Part shown: piece by piece, positions 25,901 through 36,894 of the stretch
Numbering within the stretch: the stretch's first letter is position 1
Layout: every line of letters starts with the position of its first letter
NCBI GenBank assembly: GCA_030159075.1
Contig: BROG01000006.1
Location: forward strand, 1,630,001 to 1,694,000
Direction of reading: 5' to 3'
DNA length: 64,000 bases
From: Atrina japonica
Lineage: Eukaryota > Mollusca > Bivalvia > Pterioida > Pinnidae
Notes under the pieces: generated by a model
What the model was told of the DNA's origin: nothing
What the model saw: the letters and a program-made list of their open reading frames with translations, nothing else
The model's database searches: none
Position numbers and translations under genes: made by a program

Positions 25901-26006
25901 TTTCCATATCGACCCGGTATTATGCCGAGACCTCCATATCAGCACGAGGGCCTTTAGACCCGAGGTCAGATATGGGTCGAGGGATAATACCGGGCCGATA
26001 TGGAAA
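25901..26006. mobile_element. 106-bp foldback palindrome
   Basis: tttccatatcgacccggtat (25901) pairs with ataccgggccgatatggaaa (ending 26006). Pairing continues inward through gagacctccatatc and gatatgggtcgag with a few mismatches, so nearly the whole unit is one imperfect hairpin around a TTTA centre. A related half (gatatcagcccggggcgata, then tgg) lies at 26389-26411, suggesting a larger or second decayed copy. Confidence 0.8.
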
Positions 26007-26639
26007 AACATATTTTATAATATTTTTATCACATTTTAAAATATATTTATTGTTTCGTAAAAATAAACAACAATTGTATTATGACAACACTCAATTATTT
26101 ATAAACATACAATAGTATAGAACTATTTACGGACGCCATTGTTGATGTTAATGGTAATATTTCCGGTATTATGAGCATATGACAGCAAACAAAATTGAGA
26201 CGGTGAAACTGACAGAGCCAAGGCAATAACGGAGGGGAAAAGGTTTCTTGTTTCAGGTTGTTGTACTGTATTTGATGCATACCATTCAAACTGTTCAATA
26301 CTTTGAACAACGTCATGTCGCGACAGGAAGTGAGGCGCATAGCTCATGATGACGTCAGGACAAAATCGTTATATCATGACTGATAACAGATATCAGCCCG
26401 GGGCGATATGGATTTTCTCCTTTCATATAGTCAAATACGGTAACAAGGCCAATACCTGTGAACCATGCAAAATCGCAGTTATCACTGACGAATATGTAAT
26501 GACTAATACTATTCCCTACAGAAACAATAGTATAATACATGGCGAAATAATAAATATCACTGTTACCAAATCCGTCTAATTGATACTTTCAAGACATGGT
26601 TTAATTAATAATTTAGTGTGATTTTGGCGTCAGAATTTG
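26007..26639. other. Flanking sequence with foldback and dispersed-repeat scraps
   Basis: Contains the 26389-26411 half-palindrome described above. At 26520-26580 (gaaacaatagtataatacat, ggcgaaataataaa, ttaccaaatccgtctaat) it resembles 14165-14232. Overlapping short frames (26095-26347, minus) have no family signature. Confidence 0.5.
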
Positions 26640-26850
26640 AATTAACTGCAGAAAGCTAGGTTCTCTCGAGAAAACCAATTATTTTAATTCATTTTTTGTG
26701 ATTTTAGCGGTGTTAAACCAGGTTTCTCTCAGTTAAACTTTGTTTTTCTCCAGTTGTTCCTGAGATAAACTAACTTTAACTGCAGAAAAGCTGAGAGGTT
26801 TAACTAAGAAAAACATGTTTAAATCATTTATGTGATTTTGTCGTGCCACA
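26640..26850. repeat. Cluster of AGGTTTAACTGAG-type motifs
   Basis: Degenerate copies in both orientations (aaaccaggtttctctcagtt, gttaaactttgtttttctcc, gagaggtttaactaagaaaa) resemble 4921-5246 in composition and spacing. Confidence 0.6.
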
Positions 26851-27179
26851 AGAAGTTATCTGGTAATAGATATATGCGTGACAGTGCTGATAAACTCGAA
26901 AATCTAACAAAATATAAAACCAAATGTAAAGAGGACAAAATCAGACACAGATTAAATTCACGTGGTGGAATCGGAAGTCACTGAAGAGTTGTCATGTCTA
27001 TCAAACACGCCAAGATCTAAATTGGGATATTTTCGGTCAAAATTTGATTGCCGCGTCACATCTCGTCATGATGAGACTGTTTTATATATACTTTATCACA
27101 AAGCTTGAACTTTCTACTTTATCACAACTTATTATCGAGCTTGACATTGTCATCAAATGACCTTTTCCCCGAACTCGAG

Positions 27180-27301
27180 AGGTTTCTATGGGGCGGAGGG
27201 TGTGGCGTACTGGCAGGGGGCTCTGACTCCATCCTTGTCCCACCCGTTTGGGATTCACAATTATTCTCTGTGTTGAGACCGTCATGTGATTATCATATAC
27301 T

Positions 27302-27303
<2 letters not shown>
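27180..27303 (+). mobile_element. Retroelement tail-like fragment and lone MITE end
   Basis: ggcggagggtgtggcgtact, ggcagggggctctgactcca and gtcccacccgtttgggattc resemble the tail type at 35930-36010, read forward. At 27281-27303 a single copy of the 25.5-kb MITE end (gtcatgtgattatcat) follows and abuts TA repeats. Confidence 0.55.

Positions 27304-27392
<89 letters not shown>
27304..27392. repeat. (TA)n microsatellite
   Basis: A TA tract of about 89 bases with one phase slip near 27340. Confidence 0.97.
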
Positions 27393-27393
<1 letters not shown>

Positions 27394-27475
27394 CGTGCTA
27401 GCAAGGGACGCTGACGCCTTCCAGACACCTGGCCCCATCCTGTTTAAAATTCGTAAGTGTTCTTCGTGTTGAGAC
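27393..27475 (+). mobile_element. Retroelement tail-like fragment
   Basis: acgtgctagcaagggacgct, gacgccttccagacacctgg and ccccatcctgttt are the inverse of 35945-36005 (aacaggatgagaccaggtgt, ctggaaggagtcatcatccc, ttgttagcgtgcc). Confidence 0.6.
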
Positions 27476-28811
27476 AATTTGTACATAAAATTTGTCGTAT
27501 TATAATGGACTTTGAGTTTCGATTATTCATAGGTACTTCATCTTTTTTACTTGCTACCTATTGGGAATAGTGAGTGGTAAAATTTTCAAGTTGTCTAACA
27601 TATATAATAACATATACATTGTTTCTTTAACAACATGCGAAAAGCTGCCAAAAAAGATCAATGGCTGACACAAGAGTAAACAGCCTTTAAATCATTTGAA
27701 ATTTCAAATAGCAAGAACCATGTGTTGAATATGTAGTCATTTATAAATGTCGGAACCGATATCAGCCGTATATACCTCACGAACGAGCACCTGAAGCATG
27801 GAAAACTTTATCAACACTTCCACTGTTCTATTTGATATCTTACCGACTTCTGTTTTAATAACATTGGTGAGATTACCAATTTATCGATGGGATAAAGAAA
27901 ACTAGCAAGCATGAACAACAGTTGCTGAACTCACATAAAGGAACAACATCATTTACACCCAGCAACGAAGTAGAATTTGTTCCAAATGATTACAAGATAA
28001 TTGACATATGATTTACTTCGATAATGAATGTCCGACACAACAAGACTTAACAACATTCAATATTATAATACTGTTCATTAACAGCCTTTAATTATTAAAT
28101 GATAATTAAACGAAACACGTTCAGATCTAAATTATAAGGACGAACCAGTTTTGTAAAATATTTTAAAGTTTATGTTCAATGCGAGACATTGGTTCATTTA
28201 CTTTTGGACGTGTTGAAGGAATGATATTTTTGTAATTTTTTTACATCCACCATCCCTAGTAAGATAATTATATTTGTGTTGATATCAAACATACTCGATG
28301 TTCTGTGTCAATGAATTAAGGTTATATCACACCAAGCACCAATTATAAAACACATTACGTGAAGCACAATTAAGAAAAAAATAATTCTTCTTCAGAAAAC
28401 ATAAAACCGTGTGTATTTTATCGAACTACAACAATAGCCATTAGGCAATGCTGATAAACAGAAAGTTGCTGTAATCTTTTTCGATGCATAATCATTTTAA
28501 AACATAAACGGTTGTTTCCTTTATACTCAAATGACAAAATGTCCATTAGTGGCCGATAATAATCGGAATTACAGTATATATTTAGAGCAAGGACGAATCG
28601 TGTGTCAACAATCTTTTTCTAGAACATGACTTTTTCTCTGTTTATTTCCCTCTCTGCTGTTACACATAGAGAATAGATGGTTAGTGTTTTAAAATATAGG
28701 TTGTATTTGACCGAAGATTAAGAATGACACTGGTGAGACATTAGATATCTTGTAAACACTAGAATTAAATGGTATGTCATATGTCAGTAATAATATGAAC
28801 TAAAGCCTTAG
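27476..28811. other. Unassigned AT-rich sequence
   Basis: No supported feature. Confidence 0.4.
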
Positions 28812-29060
28812 TCACAACGGAACGCACGGGTTTTAAATCGTGCATCCTCAGCGTTTTTCGTCGTAGTTGAGAGTCTTACAGGTTGGGGGGGGGGGCAGAA
28901 AAAAGTACAAGTCCATTTGAAAATCCGGAGAAAGAACGATGTATGTTATTGGGGAATCGCACAGTTTGTTGGACATGCTCAACATCCATCGTACGTGTTT
29001 ACCGGCAGTCTGCGTGCTAGAAATCCGTGTAAGGCCCGTGCGTTCCTTGGAGTTTTTTGC
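28812..29060. repeat. Possible inverted-repeat element around a GC-richer block
   Basis: GGAACGCACGGG (28819-28830) and its exact inverse CCCGTGCGTTCC (29035-29046) bracket a block that is richer in G+C than its surroundings. A run of 11 G lies at 28885-28895. A 68-codon frame (28917-29123) crosses the right end and has no motif. Confidence 0.45.
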
Positions 29061-30440
29061 CGTACATACTCCGTAGAGTGGAAATACGGCCGGTTGTTAC
29101 TGAGACTTAAGGCAATGCCTTGAAAGAGAGCGCAGAGCATGCGGGAAAAAGCATATATCTATCCGATCTCAGTAGGGCAACATCTTTCCCGCAAAATGAG
29201 GTAACAGTTGAATTATTAAGTCAAATATATGTACATGTATTTAGAACATAAATATTGCAGTTCTGGTGTTTCCATGAACTAATGCTAGTGCAGTAGTCAA
29301 GTACCTCGTTGTCAAACGTATTTAGAAGAAGACCTTTTCAGTGATCATGGAGAAGGAAAATTATACTTTACTATAATATAGTATTGTATTTTGGAAAAGT
29401 TTTAATCAAGAGGTTCGATTGGATTCGATTCAGTTACACTCTGTATAATTTCTGCATCAGGAAGATAAACAGTTATAGCGGTACAAATATTAATGGTTTT
29501 ATTGATATTGTTTTAACCACTTGTAAACATTGGGAAAAAGATATTGATATAAATAGGAGACGGAAAACTTGTAATATGGAAAGATTTTTGCATAGAATAT
29601 CAAACTTAAATTTTATACACCATATTTCTCAAACAATACGGAAGTGCTATGTAATCAACTTGTCATTTATCAGGAAATTCTTATTACACACAGTCATTAT
29701 ACGGCATCCCTGGCTTTTAATGTAGTCCTTTGAAAGGAAACTAAGCGCCATAATTATCCAGTAGTTCTAATATGTTCCATCATAATTTGTTCCTTTTCCG
29801 CACTTGTCATTTACTCGGTCGTATTTATTGCAATTATGATGTTCGTGGAAATTCTGCGTTTTTGTTCTGTTTTGACCACTACACTTGTGTATTTGCACTC
29901 CTCTTGATTCATACCATTCACAGGAACATCCTCTGAAGTGTAACAGGATATCACAGTGGAGAACTTTTCCATTTATGGTGTTTTATCAGATTTAATATAA
30001 GCAGAGGGAGGGGCATTGGTACACATTTCACACATCTGATTTCTTAATGGCAACTCATTTTGTACTTAAGTGGTCAACGATAACGAATATGGGTCATTTA
30101 CCACAAATCTGAGATAATAACCAAGGATCCGATAATGTTTGGAAATAAAAATCATATAAAAACAAATATGTTATATGTGTTGATGATAGACTACATGCAG
30201 GACGATTGAGTGGTCAGTTATCTGACGAGAAACCTCCCCCAACACCGGCTATGTAAATGAAATTCATTCATTGATAAAGCGGTCGGCTTTTCCCGAAATA
30301 ATACTTTTATCATTTGACCACGGTTCGTTTCAGTACTGAGTTATTGGATTACTGATTTATTATTTTGTATATTATTTAGCAGAATTAAAATTCACGGTCT
30401 ATCCCATTGATAATAACAGAGACGTGAATGGATGTTCTGT
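29061..30440. other. Unassigned sequence
   Basis: The longest frame (29384-29725, 113 codons) has low-complexity composition and no family resemblance. No repeat was identified. Confidence 0.4.
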
Positions 30441-30839
30441 GCCCGAAGTCACCAAATTTACTCAATACTCAAGCTCAACTTTTATTTCATTATTTTGACT
30501 ATATAATCGGTGTAAATCTTTTGGGTTTGAGTGATTAGGAAACATATCAATATTTTCCATCATTCCTTTATAAAGTTTTGCGTCAGACTTATGATTTTCC
30601 TGTACAAAAATGAATAAATATGTTGAGTACGGTACTCAAAAATTGAGTACGTACTCAAACATTTTTCTAAATTTTCTGAAGTTTCCTTCAAATGAGTATT
30701 AATTTTTACCATTATTTAAAATTGTATGCCAACAATATGCAAACATGTCCAGTTACAGAATGAAGTACATTTGATTTTACCTTAAAATCATGAAAAGTTA
30801 GTTGAGCTTGAGTACTGAGTAAATTTGGTGACTTCGGGC
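30441..30839. mobile_element. 399-bp MITE with ~39-bp TIRs
   Basis: gcccgaagtcaccaaattta, then ctcaatactcaagctcaac at 30441-30479, is the inverse of 30801-30839 with a single mismatch. The interior contains further small palindromes on the theme gagtacgtactcaa (30627-30660). No coding frame is present. No clear target duplication was found just outside, so the transposon superfamily is open. Confidence 0.85.
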
Positions 30840-31440
30840 CCAGGTCATTTCAGTTTCCATAAGCAAACAGTTTCCGATGACCAAATATCTGAGTTTATAT
30901 TAATTAATTCATCTTTTAATTAATTTGTGTAAATCATATATGGAATAAAAGTTTTATATCTCAGACTAAGTGCACTCTGTTGCATTTCTGCTCATGTGTT
31001 ACACACAGTGCATTGCACCAAGATTAGAATGCCTTGAGGTAAGAATGTTTATGTATTGACGAGAACTTTGAGTTGTTCGACATTTTCTCTAATTACTTTG
31101 AATTTAAAGATGCTAGTTTGAATATAAACAGAGAAATGGAAATTTAGAGCTAAAAGATAAACACGATAGCTGTACTTTTCTTTTTCTCTTCTGCACTTTC
31201 TCGTGAAAACAAAACTCAGCATGGAATCAGTTGGCCACTCCACAGTAAGGCATTATAGTTTTAAATGCTTTGGTTTTACTTTTGGCAAACGATTCAATTT
31301 TGACATACGTAATTGATAACCAGTTTGGTAATTGTTCCATTAGTACAAATATAATTATATACAGACATCAAACCTGCAGTCTTATGATTTATATTATCCA
31401 GTCAATAACAACAATGGGGAAAATAAGCGAACGTTATCCA
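30840..31440. other. Unassigned sequence
   Basis: No supported gene. The left part of a long frame that runs into the CTA tract starts at 31270, but it has no motif. Confidence 0.4.
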
Positions 31441-31479
31441 ATACTATTACTACTACTACTACTGCTACTACTACTACTT

Positions 31480-31541
<62 letters not shown>

Positions 31542-31596
31542 GCTACTACTACTACTGCTACTGCTACTACTTCTACTACTTCTACTACTACTACTT

Positions 31597-31644
<48 letters not shown>

Positions 31645-31659
31645 TTACTACTACTACTT

Positions 31660-31713
<54 letters not shown>

Positions 31714-31724
31714 TTACTACTACT
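31441..31724. repeat. (CTA)n trinucleotide tract
   Basis: About 284 bases of CTA with scattered CTG, TTC and ATT variants. It yields a poly-leucine frame on the plus strand and a poly-serine frame on the minus strand; neither has credible flanking coding sequence. CTG interruptions cluster in 31460-31570 and TTC interruptions in 31480-31660. Confidence 0.97.
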
Positions 31725-32350
31725 TGGAGATAACATGTGGACTATTGAAAATAAAAGGAATTTGACACCAACATTATTCTTTCTTTTGAAAAAAATATTA
31801 CCAAGTGTTATGTGTACTTATGAATGATGTATGAATTGCTGTAAGCGAAATTATGTAACGTTTCCAAAACTCAAAAATAGTACATAGATTAAAATATGAA
31901 GAATAAACCGAGATTGAAATGTAATAGTCAAGTAGAACTATAGCATGACCGTCAAGTTGGCTACATGTGCAAGTTTTTTTGCTGAAATTGGTAGTAAAGG
32001 GTGGGCATTTTTTTTACTGACGTCATAAGACGCGCCCACCTTTTCACTTACCCCTAAATTATGATTTATCTAGTTTATGGTATAAACAGTATATCACGTT
32101 TTGTATCAAATCAAACCATTTTCTTGTATGAAATAAAAGTTAATGGTTCGCTAGAAAAATAGATCACTTCAAAGACAAAATCATACAAGGTACAAAGAGG
32201 TGAAATGTAAATAATGTATTACATGCAAGTTCCGGTACAAGATGACAATTCAAGTTAGAGCCAATTAGAATATGGCTTCTAAAACATCACATCTTTTGAG
32301 ACAAGTAACAAATTAAACATTTACATTGTCTTACTATGTTCCTGTTTCCA
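31725..32350. other. Unassigned sequence
   Basis: No supported feature. Confidence 0.4.
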
Positions 32351-32869
32351 CTACCTTTCGTCCTCTGATTCCTCTTCTGCCAGAGGCTTGTCACATTCTT
32401 CTTCACCATCAGTCTCGACTGCATGATACGTTTTCTTTGTATGCACATTTGCACAGTGTTCTTTCGATTCACACTCGCAGCATGAAGTACATGATACGAC
32501 AGCTCACTGGCAACTGCAATTAGCACTGGAACAGGGTGGCACTGACTTGCACCCACAGGCAACAATTTCTAACAATTCTTTGGGAGCAACCACTGTTCCA
32601 TGAACAGGTTGGGAATTTAATCTTCTATTTTCCATCCAAACATAGAAAGGTTAGTTGCAGGGTAGGTGGGTCATTCTAAGCACTTGAAGACGAGCATTTT
32701 TGACATGCTATATTTCTGACTTGTCAGTTAGAGGTAGGCTCGTGGTCGTTGGAGGGTATTTTTTCTTGCTAAATAATGTGAATCCCAAATGGTTGATAGA
32801 TTCCATTATCTTTCCGCAGAACAAATGGGAGAGAAAGTCTATTCCAGCCTTCATCCTGTTCATCAGACT
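32351..32869 (-). pseudogene. Fragment of a CXC (Tesmin/TSO1-like) cysteine-rich protein
   Basis: One minus-strand frame from about 32869 to the TAG at 32353-32351 reads ESINHLGFTLFSKKKYPPTT, then SLPLTDKSEI, HVKNARLQVLRMTHLPC and VWMENRRLNSQPVHG. It ends in the cysteine-rich part ACGCKSVPPCSSANCSC, SCTSCCECESKEHCANVH. The frame is broken by TAG (32710-32708), TAA (32653-32651) and TGA (32506-32504). The order (SINxL..LF..KK, LPLT..A..HV.RA..Q, then a C.C...C....C.C....SCT..C.C cluster) fits the C-terminal half of a multicopy invertebrate protein group ending in a CXC-type, probably zinc-binding, domain. These are often named only as hypothetical. The N-terminal half is not found. Three in-frame stops argue for a pseudogene; exons with small introns are less likely. 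Confidence 0.7.
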
Positions 32870-32899
32870 TTATAAATACTTGAATATTAAAATCTAATT

Positions 32900-34038
32900 T
32901 GAGCAACAAGTTGAGAGCGGAAATCTATCCCTTGCCAAATGGATACGATACGGTATCGCAACCTGATATGACATGCACGGCCAATAGGTGTACGTAGTAA
33001 GCACTTGTCTCGTAGCTTTAATGTCAATTACTTTTTCATAATATTTCCACATAGAAACTTGTGTAACAGACTTGTAAACCTAAACGAAGAACGCAAGTAG
33101 AAGAAAAAAAATGTCTGTGTCTTCAGAGATAACTTGAATGTGCTTCAGAAGATAGCTGATGATTTTCACGTCGGCTTCTTCATGATGATACTCACATTTA
33201 TTAGAATTCCGCAATTTCTTCAAAACCAGCTATTTACTTCAGAAAGGAAATATGATTAAAAGTGTGTTTGTGCCATAGTTAAATTAACTTATTAAACCAG
33301 GTCTTACTTTAGACCTGGTCTAAATCTTTTGTGCACAAGAACCTATATGTTTGAAATATTCAGACAAAACTTTCGACTGGTGAATAGTGAACTAAGTATG
33401 ACCTAAGCCTGCTTACCTTCAGTCAGTCAAAAATAGCTTGCAATATTCATTTTACATGTTTTATATTACATATTTAATTATTTTGTGACTTTTATTAATA
33501 AGTACTTGTTCTATGAACACAGCTGAATGGCGATTTCTCAAAAGGTGATATCAATGCGTTACATGTAACTTGATTAATATGCACTGTGACTAACTTGGGT
33601 GTTCATAGAGAGATGTTTGTAACAATATCCGGAAATATACATAAACGCCCTTTAAACACATCTAAATTGGCTTTGCTGTCTGTTTTAATTAAATCTCTGT
33701 GAATTCAATGTCCATTTATCCTTAATTTGATTCAAAACATGACATGTTACGCATTTTATGTAGCATTACTTACATTTGTGACCTAACTTGAACTTTTATG
33801 ACCTTAAATGACCTTTAAATGACATGTTTTTTGGTTTTTTTATGTCTTGTGATCCACATATTTGCATTCAAGTTTTCAATAGCTTTAATCTGATACCAAA
33901 CATGATATGTTTATAATTTTACAATAATCTATACATGTATTTGTCATTGTTACTAAAAATTGAATAAAAGCTTATGACGCTGATGATGTCAAAATAAAAA
34001 ATCCCCAAGGGTGCCAAGGTGGAACCCGTCAGATTCTT

Positions 34039-34040
<2 letters not shown>
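32900..34040. other. Unassigned; two small inverted repeats
   Basis: accaggtct and agacctggt form a short stem at about 33296-33323. ctatgaacac (33511) and gtgttcatag (33599) form another about 90 bp apart. Otherwise I see nothing. Confidence 0.4.

Positions 34041-34074
<34 letters not shown>
34041..34074. repeat. (ATC)n trinucleotide repeat
   Basis: Eleven consecutive ATC units. Confidence 0.97.
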
Positions 34075-34579
34075 GAAATTGTTCAGACAAAAGATTAACA
34101 TGACAGCGTAAAAATATTATCCGTCATTACATTGAAAATTCTTTATTCTTCTGTGCTTGGTCCAGTTCTTGCCATACATCGCGTTCTCATCGTTGCTATC
34201 CGAATATAGAATAGCTCTATTCAGGCGGATTCAGGTATCTCCACAACCTGTTTTATGATGGCGCTGCACCATCGTTGAATTTTCTTGCGCCATTGTTAAA
34301 TTGTTTGCGTCATCGTTAAATTTCCATACGTCATGGCATGACCATGATAAAATAGAATGTACTGTAAACAAATTTAGCATCGTTTTCGTCGCTATTTTTC
34401 TTTGTTATGATAAATATTTTTTAATTTCCGATGTTGGAGGAGTAATATAGATAAATTAACATGCCCGTATAGACTCTGCCTCGTGTGATATACAAACACA
34501 GGCCTTTAAATAAAAGCCAACAGCCGACAAAATCTGTCTGCTATTTGCATGAAAATGCCGATGTTTACCTACAGTGTCG

Positions 34580-34800
34580 AGCCGGCCTGGCTCATTCGGT
34601 AACGCGTCGACTCTTGACTCGTGAGTTCGAGTCCAGCCGGCGACAGGTTGGTTTCCTGTCCTGCAAATGAGACAGTAAAAACCGAGGTCCCGTGTCACAG
34701 TAGGTGTCGGCACGTTAAAGAACCCTCACTGCTCAATGGCGGAAAGTGACGAGCATAGGTCAAAATTTGAAGTCCTTCACCGCGGTCTCAAGCGGTGAAA
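34580..34800 (+). mobile_element. tRNA-derived SINE, 3' truncated
   Basis: It starts gagccggcctggctcattcg, with B box GAGTTCGAGTCC at about 34621. The body includes acaggttggtttcctgtcct, gtcccgtgtcacagtaggtg and tcggcacgttaaagaaccct. It belongs to the family at 12861 and 60414. The end changes into ttcaccgc-ggtctcaa-gcggtgaa (34776-34799), a small hairpin, and the usual tail is absent. It then abuts a 'gatgagctc' repeat copy. Confidence 0.88.
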
Positions 34801-34885
34801 TCTCATTCACAGAAACAATCGAATTGAGCATTTGTTTTGGCCTCTTTTGTAAAACTGTAACTTTGGTATTGTAAATAATATTTTA
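34801..34885 (-). repeat. Dispersed repeat 'gatgagctc', inverse copy
   Basis: ctcattcacagaaacaatcg, gagcatttgttttggcctct, tttgtaaaactgtaactttg and gtattgt agree with 35405-35505 and 18762-18870. Confidence 0.65.
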
Positions 34886-35394
34886 ACATATTGAGACAAA
34901 AAGTTAATCAATCCATACATATCAACTAAAAGCTCCTGATTAAGTCTTTTAATAATTTCTCAGTACATATATGATGTCTATAAATACCTGGCAGATATCT
35001 CAAATCATATCGTAACTATATTATACATTTATTTCCCTGTGTGTAGGGAGACATGATGTTTTGTCATATTTCCCAACGGTGAATCAATGTTTAATAAACT
35101 GATATGAAAAACTAAAAAAGTATACAACTGACATTAAAATTTTAAGAAAAGTTTATTCAAACAACAATGGGAGGAAATATGACAGGGAAAATGGAGCGCA
35201 TAAGGAAAACTTGACGTTTCTTTTCCTAGTCACGTGAATATGTTTACTCGGGATTAAGATTAAAACATAGAGGTATAATGATATATTAAAATGACATTCC
35301 TGAGAGGTGGTAGTGGAAAATCCTACCCCGAGAAAATACCTTATCATAATTTCTTCGATTTCATTGGTGAATATTCCTTGTGTGATACCACTTA

Positions 35395-35520
35395 TCTATA
35401 TAAAATTCGAGTTCAACTGATGAAGTCTTATTGACAGAAACGATTGACCAGAGCATTTGCTTTGGACAGCTTTTTAGGACTGCGGCTTTGCTATTGTTCA
35501 TTATATCTGAAAATGTGTTT
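35395..35520 (-). repeat. Dispersed repeat 'gatgagctc', inverse copy
   Basis: attcgagttcaactgatgaa, gtcttattgacagaaacgat and cagagcatttgctttggaca give the clearest copy of this family in the window. Confidence 0.68.
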
Positions 35521-35618
35521 TCTCAAGCTAACAATTTTACTACCACTGTCTTAGGAATGTTAATGGTTGGTGTAGAAGGTGTAGAAAGTATTTAATGGAA
35601 CCGGGAATTATGAAGAGG

Positions 35619-35734
<116 letters not shown>

Positions 35735-35929
35735 GTTAATCCAGAAATCAGAGCTCGTATAAAGGTAGTAAAAATGTCCCTTTGCCCTATATAATAGAAA
35801 TATGCGTCTAAACTTTAAAAGAAGTAGAATATTATATACAAATTTACAACGGAGAAGTACAAATGGATAATCGCAACTCTAGGTCCATTAGAATACGACT
35901 AATTTTATATACATATAACCTCAACAAAC

Positions 35930-36030
35930 GGAACAATTGCAAATCCCAAACAGGATGAGACCAGGTGTCTGGAAGGAGTCATCATCCCTTGTTAGCGTGC
36001 CATATCCGTAGCAATTGTTACATGAAAACC
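35930..36030 (-). mobile_element. Retroelement tail-like fragment
   Basis: gcaaatcccaaacaggatga, gaccaggtgtctggaaggag and tcatcatcccttgttagcgt are the inverse of 27393-27460 and similar to 17980-18045. It probably comes from a second subfamily of the same 3' end. Confidence 0.65.
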
Positions 36031-36774
36031 TCTCTTAAATGAGTTTTTGAAACTTTAAGTCTTTTATGATAATATTATATATCAGATTTTGTTATTATTG
36101 ATGATATAATCTCAACATAGAAATCATTTTGATACGTATGGGACATTTTTTTAGTAACAAGCAGAGTATGCTTCTAAGATTAGTTTGTTTCAAATGTCTG
36201 TCTGATATTGTCGATGGTCCTAAATTCGTCAGGGTCCTAATTTCGACAGGGTTTTTCTTGTTGTTTATATTCCTTTTAATCCTGCATTATCATGTATATA
36301 AACGCACACAAGTGTAAAACTAAAAACATTTGCTTCCTCCTTACATAATATCTTTGAAAATGCGCTGGAAGCAAGTTAGTAATTATATACTTTTTGCTAC
36401 CAGCATGCTCCAAAAACGCATATTCCGTTAGTATTCTTCATTCGGTAAAAATTCAAAAACACGATATAATCCTTCACTATGAACTCGAAACTCTATCGTC
36501 AGTCGAGCATGGACAGTAAGCAGTGGAAATCACGTGTTTTGTTTGGGCTATATTGTGTGCACTGCATTATTTGATGAAATCATCAAAATTAGGACCTACT
36601 AATGTCGGCGCCCAACTATCGCAGGACGGGAACCTGTTTCATGGATATAAAAAATAAGAATGTCTTTGAAAGAAATTGACTACACGGATACAAACTGCAC
36701 CTAATGATGGTTTTACTACACTGACAGAAATTGCTTGATAAACGTTTCGAAGCGATGGAACAGATTTGCCTGTC
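36031..36774. other. Unassigned sequence
   Basis: No supported gene. The 62-codon frame at 36129-36317 ends in a hydrophobic run (about 15 residues) but has no other sign of being real. Confidence 0.4.
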
Positions 36775-36791
36775 AAAATATGGACCATCGT

Positions 36792-36877
<86 letters not shown>

Positions 36878-36894
36878 ACGATGGTCCATATTTT
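36775..36894. repeat. 120-bp palindrome with a (TA)n core
   Basis: AAAATATGGACCATCGTTGA (36775-36794) and its exact inverse (36875-36894) enclose an 80-base pure TA tract, itself self-complementary. The whole 120 bp can therefore form one uninterrupted hairpin or cruciform. Confidence 0.95.

Noticed and set aside
29384..29725. 113-codon frame without repeats
   Set aside because: No family motif, AT-driven residue composition and no splice or promoter support; compatible with chance.
31270..31827. 185-codon poly-leucine frame and 100-codon poly-serine frame
   Set aside because: Both come entirely from the CTA trinucleotide tract; flanking residues show no conserved protein.
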